NCBI RefSeq assembly: GCF_018381315.1
Contig: NZ_JAGZSD010000012.1
Coordinates: 38,680-102,679 of the forward strand
Reading direction: 5' to 3'
Source: Anaerostipes sp.
GTDB taxonomy: Bacteria; Bacillota; Clostridia; Lachnospirales; Lachnospiraceae
DNA length: 64,000 nt
This document shows positions 8,872 to 16,948 of this stretch, one piece after another. The notes beneath the pieces are model-generated. The model was given only the letters and a program-made list of their open reading frames with translations, was not told the origin of the DNA and made no database searches. How positions within the stretch are numbered: the stretch's first letter is position 1; each line of letters opens with the position of its first letter. Both the position numbers and the translations under genes were made by a program.

Positions 8872-10033
8872 AAATATTAAAAATTATCTGGTCTTTCTAT
8901 TGATTATGTTTATATTTGTATTTGGGTCATCTGTCTATTCCTATGGACTGCTTATAGAAAGAAATAATTCTGTAATTCCACAGAATTATGATCAGGGTGA
9001 CTGGCTTTTAAGCGATAACTATGATCGAAAAGGCCACAGTTATGAGAATTTCTTAAGAGAAAAAAACTCTCTGGAAACACTACAACAAGTATACCAACAT
9101 CTTCTGAATATTAAAAATATCGATTATTATGAAATCTCAAATCAAAATTTTATCTATAATAAAAGATTTAATGGTAGTAAGAATTTCATTAATGGTGAGG
9201 GAAATCAAAAAGTCAATGGTATGTTGATTACACCTTTAAAATCCATACAGGTATCAGAACTCTATGTAAAAAAACAAAATCTAAACCTTAAAGTACATTC
9301 TGGAAGTTTTTTTGACCAATCTGCATACAAAAAAACCTCCAGACAAATTATTCCTGTAGTGGCAGGTGCAAATTATCAACATATTTTTAAATTAAACTCC
9401 ATTCTTGAAAACTCCTATCTGGCGACCCAAAATATCCGCTGCAAAATCATAGGGTTTCTTGATAAAAATACAACCGCCAGCATAGATGGAGAAAATATCA
9501 ATTTAGATAATTATTTAATCATGCCCAGTATTAAATTATCCACAGGGGACACTTTAGAATTTAAAAAAATTCTGCTGTCAGACAAATGCGAAGGCTATCT
9601 TCACTATAATAACAAAAAAGAATATCATGAAATGGCCCGTCAAATAAAAAAAATTGTAAAAGAAACCGGTTATGAATATATCATTCCACCGGAAATAAAA
9701 TATAATTTATACCATCTGTCCATTGCTCAAACATTGTTGATCTTTCTCTTATCCGCTTTGGCTTTAATGCTGGCTGTCAGAAAATTATACAGAGAATCGT
9801 TTATCAAACCGGGAAATTATCTGATGCAGGTCACAATTAAGCATCTGTCCGTTTATTTTGGATGGCTATTTTCTGCTTATTTGATCAGCCAAATAATTCT
9901 TCTAGGCCTATATCCGAATCACCGGAATATATTTATCCGTACGAGACTGACAACAGTGATATTTTTTCTGTCTGTTGGAAGTTTCTTGACATTGCTGTCT
10001 GTGATTCGCTGGAAGAAAGGGGAAAAAATATGA
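8858..10033 (+). CDS. Membrane protein with large extracellular domain, bacteriocin-cassette partner
   Basis: 391 aa from ATG 8858, which overlaps the 3' end of the broken bacteriocin-like gene; a GTG three codons earlier is possible. There is one N-terminal TM segment (about 8-28), a hydrophilic ectodomain of about 250 residues rich in Asn, Lys and Tyr, then three TM segments near 287-307, 330-350 and 363-382. This topology resembles MacB/FtsX-type permeases or lactococcin-972-associated membrane proteins, but no ABC ATPase is nearby. No Shine-Dalgarno is visible, so translation probably depended on the upstream gene, now frameshifted. The gene overlaps the VanZ-like gene by ATGA. Confidence 0.5.
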   Translation: MVFNKNIKNYLVFLLIMFIFVFGSSVYSYGLLIERNNSVIPQNYDQGDWLLSDNYDRKGHSYENFLREKNSLETLQQVYQHLLNIKNIDYYEISNQNFIYNKRFNGSKNFINGEGNQKVNGMLITPLKSIQVSELYVKKQNLNLKVHSGSFFDQSAYKKTSRQIIPVVAGANYQHIFKLNSILENSYLATQNIRCKIIGFLDKNTTASIDGENINLDNYLIMPSIKLSTGDTLEFKKILLSDKCEGYLHYNNKKEYHEMARQIKKIVKETGYEYIIPPEIKYNLYHLSIAQTLLIFLLSALALMLAVRKLYRESFIKPGNYLMQVTIKHLSVYFGWLFSAYLISQIILLGLYPNHRNIFIRTRLTTVIFFLSVGSFLTLLSVIRWKKGEKI

Positions 10034-10878
10034 GAGAGAATTTTTCAAAAGGGGCCATACTTCTTGCTCAGGCACTAACTGCAGGACTTATTATATATGG
10101 AATGACTGCTGCAGTTTTAAAGGTTATGGGAAAAACCAAGTCATTAAAAAACGGAAATTGGGTTCTGCATTGCCTCTTTACTATATATTTGATTTTTATA
10201 GGAATTGTCACCGGCATGTTTTCTTTTGATGCCTGGAGCCTTCATGGTGCCCATAACTACAACTTAATTCCTTTCATTGGTGAAGATCTTTCCTATATCA
10301 TTCTGAATGTTCTGCTGTTCCTTCCAATGGGAGTTTTTCTCCCCTTAGTACAGAAGAAAGAAAATCGCAGTCTGAAAAGAACCATACTGTTTGTATTCTC
10401 TCTTTCGCTAATCATAGAATGTGTTCAGTTTTTCTTTGTGGGACGACTGGCAGATATTGATGACCTTATCGCCAATACCTTGGGAGGTGTATTAGGATAT
10501 GCGCTGTATAAGTCAATCTTCTGTCTGACAAACCGATATGTCAGCAGCAAAACACCCGGTTTGGGGACATATTCAATCGTCATCAGCATAATTACCTTAT
10601 TTTTTGGTTTTACCTTTCCTCCTATGATTTGTTATGGAGACATGATTCTGGCCCGATTTGGAATCCCAATTTGGTCAGGTAATCAAAATGGCATCATCTC
10701 ACTGGATGGGCTTCACTATAGTTTATATTTATATCTGACATTCAGTATTTTAGGAATTGTCACAGCCATAAGACATCCCAATGACTTGGGAAGTAAAATA
10801 GGAAGATACGTTTCCTGTGCATCTATCTTATACTTTACAGTTAAAATCGTTCTAAACCTGATTTATACTTATTTCTGA
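10030..10878 (+). CDS. VanZ-like family membrane protein
   Basis: 282 aa from the ATG at 10030, which forms an ATGA overlap with the previous stop and has an AAAGGGG site. About seven TM segments. The VanZ signature spans residues about 75-165: NLIPFIGED, NVLLFLPMGVFLPL, then LIIECVQFF and RLADIDDLIANTLGGVLGY. VanZ-like proteins are integral membrane proteins; VanZ itself lowers teicoplanin susceptibility. Here the gene is translationally coupled to a bacteriocin-cassette membrane protein, so a cell-envelope protection or immunity role is a reasonable inference. It is not a vancomycin cluster, since no vanHAX genes are present. Confidence 0.8.
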   Translation: MRENFSKGAILLAQALTAGLIIYGMTAAVLKVMGKTKSLKNGNWVLHCLFTIYLIFIGIVTGMFSFDAWSLHGAHNYNLIPFIGEDLSYIILNVLLFLPMGVFLPLVQKKENRSLKRTILFVFSLSLIIECVQFFFVGRLADIDDLIANTLGGVLGYALYKSIFCLTNRYVSSKTPGLGTYSIVISIITLFFGFTFPPMICYGDMILARFGIPIWSGNQNGIISLDGLHYSLYLYLTFSILGIVTAIRHPNDLGSKIGRYVSCASILYFTVKIVLNLIYTYF

Positions 10879-10892
10879 CCGCAGTAAAACAT

Positions 10893-10938
10893 AGAGGAAA
10901 CTGCACTTCACCTGGCCCTTTTTTAAACAGTCTCCTCT
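10893..10938. terminator. Shared hairpin between vanZ-like and sorC-like genes
   Basis: AGAGGAAACTG (10893-10903) pairs with CAGTCTCCTCT (10928-10938) with one mismatch. It lies between convergent genes, with a T run inside the loop on the plus strand. It probably terminates both, although the U tract is weak. Confidence 0.4.
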
Positions 10939-11917
10939 AAAAGTTCATTTCCTTTCCCATGAGCCTTCTATTATCCATCTCTATCAGTTCCTGTGCCGTC
11001 TGAACATCCGTAACCAGCCCGTCCACAATCTTATGCCTGAGAGCCGCATACACACTTGCGGCTTTCTCCGCTCCCTCTGTCACAGCGATCACTTCCGGGA
11101 TCTGTTTAATCTCGCCAATATTCAAAGACATAAGCTGCTGATTCCATTTGCAGTCGATCAATTCCCCGCCCTTATCAAAATAATTATAAGAAATATCTCC
11201 GATCAGACGTCTGCTGATGTCATCCTTTTCCCGGTTGATTCCGTGGAGATAGGATTCTGTCAGTTCAAAATACTGCGGGGAGCTTCCCAGGCCTACAACC
11301 GCCAGATCTGCATTCCGGGCTTTTTCCATAACACTTTTAATAAAATGCTGTTTCATGAGCATCTCTTTTGCTTCTTTTGAGTCCAGAACAATGGGCGCAT
11401 GCAGCTGAAGGCTGTTTCCGCCGCTGTTTTTTGCCATTCTCTCACAAACCACATTGGCCTGGATCTCCCACCGTTCTTCTCCCAGTCCTCCGGACATGGG
11501 CACAAATGTCACATGGTCAAACGGTACCCCGGATGAAAAGTTCTCCGCAATCTGACGGGTTGTATTACCTGCTGTCATAGCCACATATTTTACAGAGGAC
11601 AGTTTCCTCGCCAAATATTTGCCAGCAGCCGCACCCACTGTTTTTACCGGCTTCTCACTGTTTTCCACGCTGACACAAACAGCCTCTTTGATCTGAAACC
11701 GCTTTTTTATTTCTTCCTCCAGTTTTCTGTACGGATGGAATTCCTCATCATGGATAATGATCTCGACAATCCCGATTTTCCTCGCTTTTGAAAGAAGCTT
11801 AGATACAAGCGAACGGCTCATATTAAACTTCTTTGCAATTCTCTGCTGGGTCCATTCTTCCTCATAGTAAAGCCGCGTAATTTCCGCAAGCATTCTGACT
11901 TCTTCTGCATCTGCCAT
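10937..11917 (-). CDS. SorC/DeoR-family sugar-responsive transcriptional regulator
   Basis: 326 aa from ATG 11917, chosen because a GGGAGG site sits 7 bases upstream; a GTG start five codons earlier is less likely. N-terminal HTH (YYEEEWTQQRIAKKFNMSRS) is followed by a SorC sugar-phosphate-binding domain from about residue 60 (SVKYVAMTAGNTTRQIAENF; LAVVGLGSSPQ). SorC regulators bind a phosphorylated sugar and control the adjacent PTS/catabolic genes. It lies downstream of the dehydrogenase gene and across from gutM-srlA-srlE, so it is the probable regulator of this hexitol/sorbose locus. Confidence 0.9.
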   Translation of the reverse strand: MADAEEVRMLAEITRLYYEEEWTQQRIAKKFNMSRSLVSKLLSKARKIGIVEIIIHDEEFHPYRKLEEEIKKRFQIKEAVCVSVENSEKPVKTVGAAAGKYLARKLSSVKYVAMTAGNTTRQIAENFSSGVPFDHVTFVPMSGGLGEERWEIQANVVCERMAKNSGGNSLQLHAPIVLDSKEAKEMLMKQHFIKSVMEKARNADLAVVGLGSSPQYFELTESYLHGINREKDDISRRLIGDISYNYFDKGGELIDCKWNQQLMSLNIGEIKQIPEVIAVTEGAEKAASVYAALRHKIVDGLVTDVQTAQELIEMDNRRLMGKEMNF

Positions 11918-11983
11918 TGGTCTCCCTCCCACAAAAAAACGTATTCCCTCTTCCTCCCCGATTATAGCAGAACTGAAAGGTAT

Positions 11984-13249
11984 TCAGCCATCACATCCTG
12001 CTTCATATGCATCCAATAATATCTTTTCTGCCTCTGCATTCCAGCATCCATTATGAGCTTCACAGGATTCCGCCAGCTTTTTAAACAGCGGATTTTTCTT
12101 TCCAAGCACTGCAAAATCATCTATAGCTGTCAGCGGCAAGTCAATCTGGGTATAAATCATTTTCTTCCCGCCCGGGATGTCAGGTACATGAAGAGTCGTC
12201 TCAATGGCACTCTCCAATCCTCCGATGTGGGTCACCATAACCGTTGGGCGGATTCTTTTTTGTTCCATCAGTTTAAGGGCATCGCGGAGGTCCTCATTGG
12301 TGCTTCCGGTAAATCCGACCAGATGAGTGTAGGAGTAGTGCACATTGTACATATTGATCCTTGCAGAAAGCTTTTGCTCCACAGGTCCTGCAAAGAAATT
12401 CATACACCCGTCTTTTCCCAGTACCTGGTCTGCCTGTTCAATCAAAGATTCCACGGGAGCATAAACAAACACATCATCATAGCCTTTGCCATTATTTAAT
12501 TTTTTCAGTTCTTCCACTAAATCTTCACATTCTCCTGCATTCACAAAGATTAATTCCCTGCCGCTTTCCGGTTCAGGGACAAGTATTTTTTCTGCCCTTT
12601 CAAGCCTTTCTCCGGACATATCGACCGCAATGATTTTGGAAGGGCCGTTTTCCAGCTGAAGGGCATAATCAATACATTCCAGTCCCATAGGGCCGCAGGC
12701 TCCGAAGATCACAAGGCTTCCCCCGGGCTTCACGCCCATGCGGTGTTCATGGTCTTCTTCCGATGTATGGTACATTCTCCGGTACCCGGCAATGATACAG
12801 GCTGTCGGCTCAGATAAAGATGCCTCAAAGAAGGAATCTCCTTCAAACGGGATCAGGCATCCGTGTCTCATCACTTCCTCCGGAAGTATACAGTAGGTAC
12901 AGTCTCCTCCATAAGTTTCATAATAATATCCGGCTGTTTTTAACTGTCCGTCCTGAGTGACTGTTGGCAGCACAGTAAATTTCTGTCCCTCTTTATATTC
13001 CCCTTTCCACTTATCCCCCACTTGAATGATAACACCTGACATCTCATGTCCGATGATTGATGGGTGTTCCTGCAGGTCCGGTCTTGCCCTTTTATGGGAT
13101 GCTCCCTGTTTAGCCAGCTTATAGGTAGACATACAGACGCTGTCCGAAATAATCTTCACGAGAATTTCATTCTCTTGCAGCGGCGGCAGTTCAAAGGTAT
13201 CCAGCCTCAGGTCCCCTTTTCCGTAAAGTCTGATTGCTTGTGTTTGCAT
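11984..13249 (-). CDS. Zinc-type alcohol dehydrogenase, L-sorbose-1-phosphate reductase-like
   Basis: 421 aa from the ATG at 13249 (AGAGGTG site); upstream in-frame starts lack one. It is a medium-chain dehydrogenase with an N-terminal GroES-like domain (GHEMSGVIIQVG), a long insertion, and a Rossmann fold (GGSLVIFGACGPMGLECIDYA). The length and the DSVCMSTYKLAKQG opening match the SorE-type sorbose-1-phosphate reductase group rather than short-chain SrlD. Together with the divergent glucitol-type PTS genes this suggests interconversion of a hexitol phosphate and a ketose phosphate. The exact substrate (sorbitol-6-P, sorbose-1-P or galactitol-1-P) is not determined. Confidence 0.75.
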   Translation of the reverse strand: MQTQAIRLYGKGDLRLDTFELPPLQENEILVKIISDSVCMSTYKLAKQGASHKRARPDLQEHPSIIGHEMSGVIIQVGDKWKGEYKEGQKFTVLPTVTQDGQLKTAGYYYETYGGDCTYCILPEEVMRHGCLIPFEGDSFFEASLSEPTACIIAGYRRMYHTSEEDHEHRMGVKPGGSLVIFGACGPMGLECIDYALQLENGPSKIIAVDMSGERLERAEKILVPEPESGRELIFVNAGECEDLVEELKKLNNGKGYDDVFVYAPVESLIEQADQVLGKDGCMNFFAGPVEQKLSARINMYNVHYSYTHLVGFTGSTNEDLRDALKLMEQKRIRPTVMVTHIGGLESAIETTLHVPDIPGGKKMIYTQIDLPLTAIDDFAVLGKKNPLFKKLAESCEAHNGCWNAEAEKILLDAYEAGCDG

Positions 13250-13331
13250 AGTCTGCACCTCTTTCTTATAATTCAGGGTTTTCTTGAAATTCATCCCCAT
13301 CATAATTTCCTTTCTGAACCTCCGTCAATCA

Positions 13332-13481
13332 AAAGTGAAGACTTGGAACAAATGTTACGGAACCCTCCGGATTTTTGTATTTATTTTTGTACAATCGTAA
13401 ATTATGTTCCAAAACATTCAGAAGAATTGACTTCACTTTGAGTGCGGGCTAGTATCAACACATGTTAAGTGTTCACGTGAA
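13332..13481. promoter_or_regulatory. Divergent control region with nested inverted repeats
   Basis: Between the dehydrogenase and gutM. AAAGTGAAG (13332-13340) is inverted as CTTCACTTT (13431-13439). Inside it, TTGGAACA (13343-13350) is inverted as TGTTCCAA (13405-13412). A perfect palindrome TTCACGTGAA lies at 13472-13481. These are candidate operators for the SorC-type regulator and GutM. The two nested pairs flank a 54-bp core and could support looping. Confidence 0.5.
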
Positions 13482-13525
13482 ACTGCTTGTCAACCTATTC
13501 ATATCAAGGAGGTGCTAACCGCTTT

Positions 13526-13924
13526 ATGATTACTTATGTTCTTGGGATTCTGATGGTCACAATGACAGCTCAGGCAGCCTTAGGCTGGTTTCAGATCAAA
13601 CGCATGTACCAGTCAATCGAAGATCTGAAAAAGGCCTGCCGACACACCCCGAATATCCTGGCTGCCGGTTTTGCAAAATCCGGCCTTGCCTTCCGCCCGG
13701 GCGTGATTGTACTGGTGGTGGTGAACCATTCGGAGGAAATTGTAGATTACTATGAAATGAAAGGGCGGACTGTGTTTTCAAAATTTCATCAGAAAAAAGG
13801 CTTCATCGGATGTTCTGCCAAAGATGCAAAAGCTTTGATGAAGAAGAAAAATGAGAAAGCCGCTTATGCATCAGCCTTGAAACAAATTGCTGAAAAACGA
13901 AAAACTGCTGTCTGTCCATGTTAA
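13526..13924 (+). CDS. gutM: GutM, glucitol operon activator
   Basis: 132 aa from the ATG at 13526, preceded by AAGGAGGTG; an upstream start at 13487 has no site. GutM family features: an N-terminal hydrophobic segment, then ALGWFQIKRMYQSIEDL and NHSEEIVDYYEMKGRTVFSKF. In enterobacteria GutM activates the glucitol operon. Here it is the first gene of gutM-srlA-srlE, with 13 bp to srlA, so it probably belongs to the transporter module rather than acting as a distant regulator. Confidence 0.85.
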   Translation: MITYVLGILMVTMTAQAALGWFQIKRMYQSIEDLKKACRHTPNILAAGFAKSGLAFRPGVIVLVVVNHSEEIVDYYEMKGRTVFSKFHQKKGFIGCSAKDAKALMKKKNEKAAYASALKQIAEKRKTAVCPC

Positions 13925-13937
13925 GGAGGATGAACTT

Positions 13938-14471
13938 ATGAATGTATTTGTAAAACTGGCCGAGGGATTTACCGGAATTGTCTCTGCCGGAGGAGAAAAC
14001 CTGATGGGACTGATCACCGGAATCCTTCCGAATCTGCTGATTTTGCTCACCTGTATCAATGCGGTCATCACACTGGTTGGGGAAGACCGGGTCATGAACT
14101 TTTCTAAAAAGCTGACACGTTTCCGCCTGCTGCGCTACACTCTGCTTCCGGTGATCTCTTTGTTTTTCCTTACCAACCCTATGTGCTATACCATGGGGCG
14201 GTTCGTGGAGGAAGACCAAAAGCCTGCTTTCATTGATGCCTGCTTCTCTTTTGCCCACCCTATAACAGGCCTGTTTCCTCACGGCAATGCAGGGGAACTT
14301 TTTGTCTGGACCGGTATCGCTGCCGGCATTACAAAGCTTGGTTATTCCACCATGCCTTTGGCTGTGCGGTATCTGCTGGCCGGTGTCATTGTTATATTTA
14401 TCCGCGGCAATGCCACAGAGTTTCTCACGAAAAAAATCATGGCAAGAAATAAAGGAGGTGCTGCAAAATGA
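13938..14471 (+). CDS. srlA: PTS glucitol/sorbitol-specific EIIC subunit
   Basis: 177 aa integral membrane protein from ATG 13938 with a TAAGGAGG site. It matches SrlA: KLAEGFTGIVSAGGENLMGL, PVISLFFLTNPMCYTMGRF and FAHPITGLFPHGNAGELF. It forms the sugar channel with the membrane part of SrlE and imports a hexitol as hexitol-6-phosphate. It overlaps srlE by 4 bp. The gene for the soluble EIIA component (SrlB) is not found here. Confidence 0.92.
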   Translation: MNVFVKLAEGFTGIVSAGGENLMGLITGILPNLLILLTCINAVITLVGEDRVMNFSKKLTRFRLLRYTLLPVISLFFLTNPMCYTMGRFVEEDQKPAFIDACFSFAHPITGLFPHGNAGELFVWTGIAAGITKLGYSTMPLAVRYLLAGVIVIFIRGNATEFLTKKIMARNKGGAAK

Positions 14472-15460
14472 AACCAGCTGTAACGATTACAAAAGGCTCC
14501 AGCGGATGGGGCGGACCATTGACTGTCTATGAGACAGAAACCCGAAAAGTTGTTGCTTCTGTCACCGGAGGCTCTATCCATCCACTGGCCGAAAAGATTG
14601 CGGACCTTCTGGGTGTCCCTGTGGTAGATGCATTTAACAATAAAGTGGAACCCGACACGATCATTATCGCAGTGGTGGACTGCGGCGGAACACTGCGCTG
14701 CGGCGTTTACCCGAAAATGGGTGTTAAGACCATTGATATCCACCCAATCTCTCCGTCAGGACCTCTCAGCAAATACATAAAAGAAGATAACTTTGTCTCC
14801 GGCACTACCCTGGACTGCATCTCCTTAAACGGCGGGGCCGTATCCTGTGAACCTGAGAAGACAGAACAGACAGCTCCTGAAGCTCCTGCTGCCGAAGCAA
14901 AAGAAACAACAGATCCCGGCGGCAATAAGTTTTTTAACTTTATCACAAGTATGGGCCGGGGAATCGGAAGTATCGTCAATGTCTTCTATCAGGCAGGCCG
15001 GGATACCCTGGATATTGTCCTGAAAAATATACTTCCGTTTATGATCTTTGTCAGCATCATGGTGGGAATTATCAATTATACGGGAATCGGTGATCTCCTT
15101 GCCAATGCCATTAAACCGCTGGCCGGAAGTCTTCCGGGACTCTTAGGACTGTCTGTCTTCTGTGCCATCCCGTTTCTGTCCCCGGTTTTAGGACCCGGCG
15201 CAGTCATTGCCCAGGTAGTCGGCGTACTCCTCGGCGTAGAGATCGGAAAAGGCACAATCCCGATCGCTTATTCCCTTCCTGCACTGTTTGCCATTAATTC
15301 TCAGGTAGGATGTGACTTTGTACCGGTTGCACTGACACTGGCTGAGGCAGAAGACGAAACGGTAAGCGCCGGTGTACCGGCTATGCTCTTTACAAGACTT
15401 GTAACCGGACCTGCTGCTGTGCTCGTAGCTTATCTGTTAAGCTTTGGACTTTACAGTTAA
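14468..15460 (+). CDS. srlE: PTS glucitol/sorbitol-specific EIIBC subunit
   Basis: 330 aa. The N-terminal EIIB domain (about 1-130) carries the conserved VVDCGGTLRCGVYPK segment that includes the candidate phosphorylated Cys. A Pro/Ala/Glu-rich linker at about 135-150 joins it to an EIIC-type membrane domain (about 175-330; GVLLGVEIGKGTIPIAYSLP). It accepts phosphate from EIIA and passes it to the incoming hexitol. It ends the operon just before a strong bidirectional terminator. No srlB (EIIA) follows, so phosphate must come from an EIIA encoded elsewhere. Confidence 0.92.
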   Translation: MKPAVTITKGSSGWGGPLTVYETETRKVVASVTGGSIHPLAEKIADLLGVPVVDAFNNKVEPDTIIIAVVDCGGTLRCGVYPKMGVKTIDIHPISPSGPLSKYIKEDNFVSGTTLDCISLNGGAVSCEPEKTEQTAPEAPAAEAKETTDPGGNKFFNFITSMGRGIGSIVNVFYQAGRDTLDIVLKNILPFMIFVSIMVGIINYTGIGDLLANAIKPLAGSLPGLLGLSVFCAIPFLSPVLGPGAVIAQVVGVLLGVEIGKGTIPIAYSLPALFAINSQVGCDFVPVALTLAEAEDETVSAGVPAMLFTRLVTGPAAVLVAYLLSFGLYS

Positions 15461-15474
15461 ATCAGAAATAGACA

Positions 15475-15520
15475 AAAAAACATTCAAACTGTTTTACTGC
15501 AAACAGTTTGAATGTTTTTT
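15475..15520. terminator. Perfect bidirectional terminator after srlE
   Basis: Twenty-base arms (15475-15494 and 15501-15520) pair perfectly around the loop TACTGC, with an A run on one side and a T run on the other. It terminates srlE on plus and the XRE gene on minus. The XRE stop codon lies at the edge of the loop. Confidence 0.9.
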
Positions 15521-16564
15521 CCACTCTGCCAAAAGCTGCTGAAACTCCGGTTCTTTCTGAAGAAATTCAAATTCCTTATTTTCAGGATCTTCAAATAGCC
15601 TTAATAACTTTGGAAGGATAGTGTTCCCCAAATTTTTTGTGCCTGCTCTTGCTGCTATACGTTTATACAAAGGTGTCTTTCCCGGTTCCCAGTTTTTAAG
15701 GGCTGCAGGAATCATGTTCTTCAATATTTTTATACACTGCTCTGTATCTTTCCTTGTAAATGCAAGCTGAAGCGGCACTGAATAAGCCCCATAGTCCCAC
15801 AGCCCGAACAGCTGCACCGCCTTTTCTGATATATCCGCAATCTCATCTGCATCTCTATTTCTGTGTTCTTTCAGTGCTATGATCATTAAGTCCAATAAAA
15901 CTGCCTGAATATCACTTAATCTCATCACAAGCTTTCTCTCCAGAACGTATGCCGCCTCATCCCAGCGTTCCTGTTTCATCAGCAGCTTCGTTTGAACCTG
16001 TTTTTTATCCATCACAGGCTCCTCCGGAATCTCTTCCAGAAGTCTTTCCGCCCTCTCATATTCTTCCCTGTCTATATATTTATAGATCAGCAGGGTACGT
16101 GACCTGTCTCTGATCTCTGGGTCTGTACTCTGTGCTGTCCGTTCATACAGTTTTTCAATATCATCCAGAAAAGCAGCGCATTCGTCATAGGAATACAGAC
16201 CTAAAATCCCCTCCAGTGCAATGGCAACATGCAAAACCAGGAGATCACAGTTCGGATATGCCCGCACCTTTTCCATTCCCATATGAAATGCATGTTCCGC
16301 ACTATTGCAGGATGCATCCTCTGCCAAATCGTTTAAAAACTTTATGATTTCCTCAGATGTAGGTTCCTCTTTAAAAGACAGGAGCCTGTTCAAATCTGTA
16401 TCCAGTAACCGTGCCAGTGCCGGAAGCAGAGTAATATCCGGATAGGATACCGCTTTTTCCCACTTATTCACGGCGGGTGCAGATACGCCAAGAAGCGATG
16501 CCATCTGCTCCTGCGTCATTCCTTTTTTTATTCTAAGTTCCCGGATTGTCTTATTGATCTTCAT
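15494..16564 (-). CDS. XRE-family regulator with helical repeat C-terminal domain
   Basis: 356 aa. The N-terminal Cro/CI HTH (residues 1-60; TIRELRIKKGMTQEQMASLL, then SAPAVNKWEKAVSYPD) is followed by about 280 residues of alpha-helical, TPR-like sequence with no catalytic motif. This architecture is common in Firmicute XRE regulators with a ligand- or protein-sensing tail. The neighbours give no clear target; it is convergent with srlE. No metabolic role is claimed. Confidence 0.85.
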   Translation of the reverse strand: MKINKTIRELRIKKGMTQEQMASLLGVSAPAVNKWEKAVSYPDITLLPALARLLDTDLNRLLSFKEEPTSEEIIKFLNDLAEDASCNSAEHAFHMGMEKVRAYPNCDLLVLHVAIALEGILGLYSYDECAAFLDDIEKLYERTAQSTDPEIRDRSRTLLIYKYIDREEYERAERLLEEIPEEPVMDKKQVQTKLLMKQERWDEAAYVLERKLVMRLSDIQAVLLDLMIIALKEHRNRDADEIADISEKAVQLFGLWDYGAYSVPLQLAFTRKDTEQCIKILKNMIPAALKNWEPGKTPLYKRIAARAGTKNLGNTILPKLLRLFEDPENKEFEFLQKEPEFQQLLAEWKKHSNCLQ

Positions 16565-16661
16565 ATGCCTGTCTCCTTTTCTGATTTCATTGTATCAATC
16601 CTTCAGGCCGCGGACAATTGAATCCTTTTTTATTTTTCCTCATGAAACTTAACCGGCAGTT

Positions 16662-16690
16662 AAAAGGAAGGCCTCAGCGGCCTTCCTTTT
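16662..16690 (-). terminator. Terminator of the merR-like operon
   Basis: AAAAGGAAGGCC (16662-16673) and GGCCTTCCTTTT (16679-16690) form a perfect 12-bp stem with a 5-base loop. It overlaps the stop codon of the MerR-like gene. The T-rich tail fits minus-strand termination. Confidence 0.75.
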
Positions 16691-16940
16691 GTAAAATATT
16701 TTTAATTTCTGAAATTGTGTTTCCAGCATCTTTAAGCTTCTTTATTTTTTCTATCCTTGCAGTGCTCTCTTCTCTCCGGTATCTGCGCGTTAAATTCTCT
16801 TCCTCCTGTTCAAACAAAAGGAGCCCTTCCTCCGTATAATATTTTAATGTGCTGTAACGGCATCCGGTCAGGCGGACCAGCTCCCCTATTGTCACATACT
16901 CGGATGAGAGAATCTTATCCATACTTCTCTGTCTGGACAT
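16674..16940 (-). CDS. Small MerR-family DNA-binding protein
   Basis: 88 aa with an N-terminal MerR winged HTH (EYVTIGELVRLTGCRYSTLKYY, residues about 14-35) and a short coiled-coil helix, but no effector domain. The ribosome site (TAGGTG) overlaps the stop codon of the preceding 300-aa gene, so the two are translationally coupled. A MerR protein without a sensor domain may take its signal from that partner protein, which is inference. Confidence 0.8.
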   Translation of the reverse strand: MSRQRSMDKILSSEYVTIGELVRLTGCRYSTLKYYTEEGLLLFEQEEENLTRRYRREESTARIEKIKKLKDAGNTISEIKNILQKEGR

Positions 16941-16948
16941 GGCATCAC

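Noticed and set aside
10030..10878. Part of a vancomycin-resistance cluster
   Set aside because: Only a VanZ-like gene is present; no vanH, vanA, vanX, vanR or vanS-like genes lie nearby.
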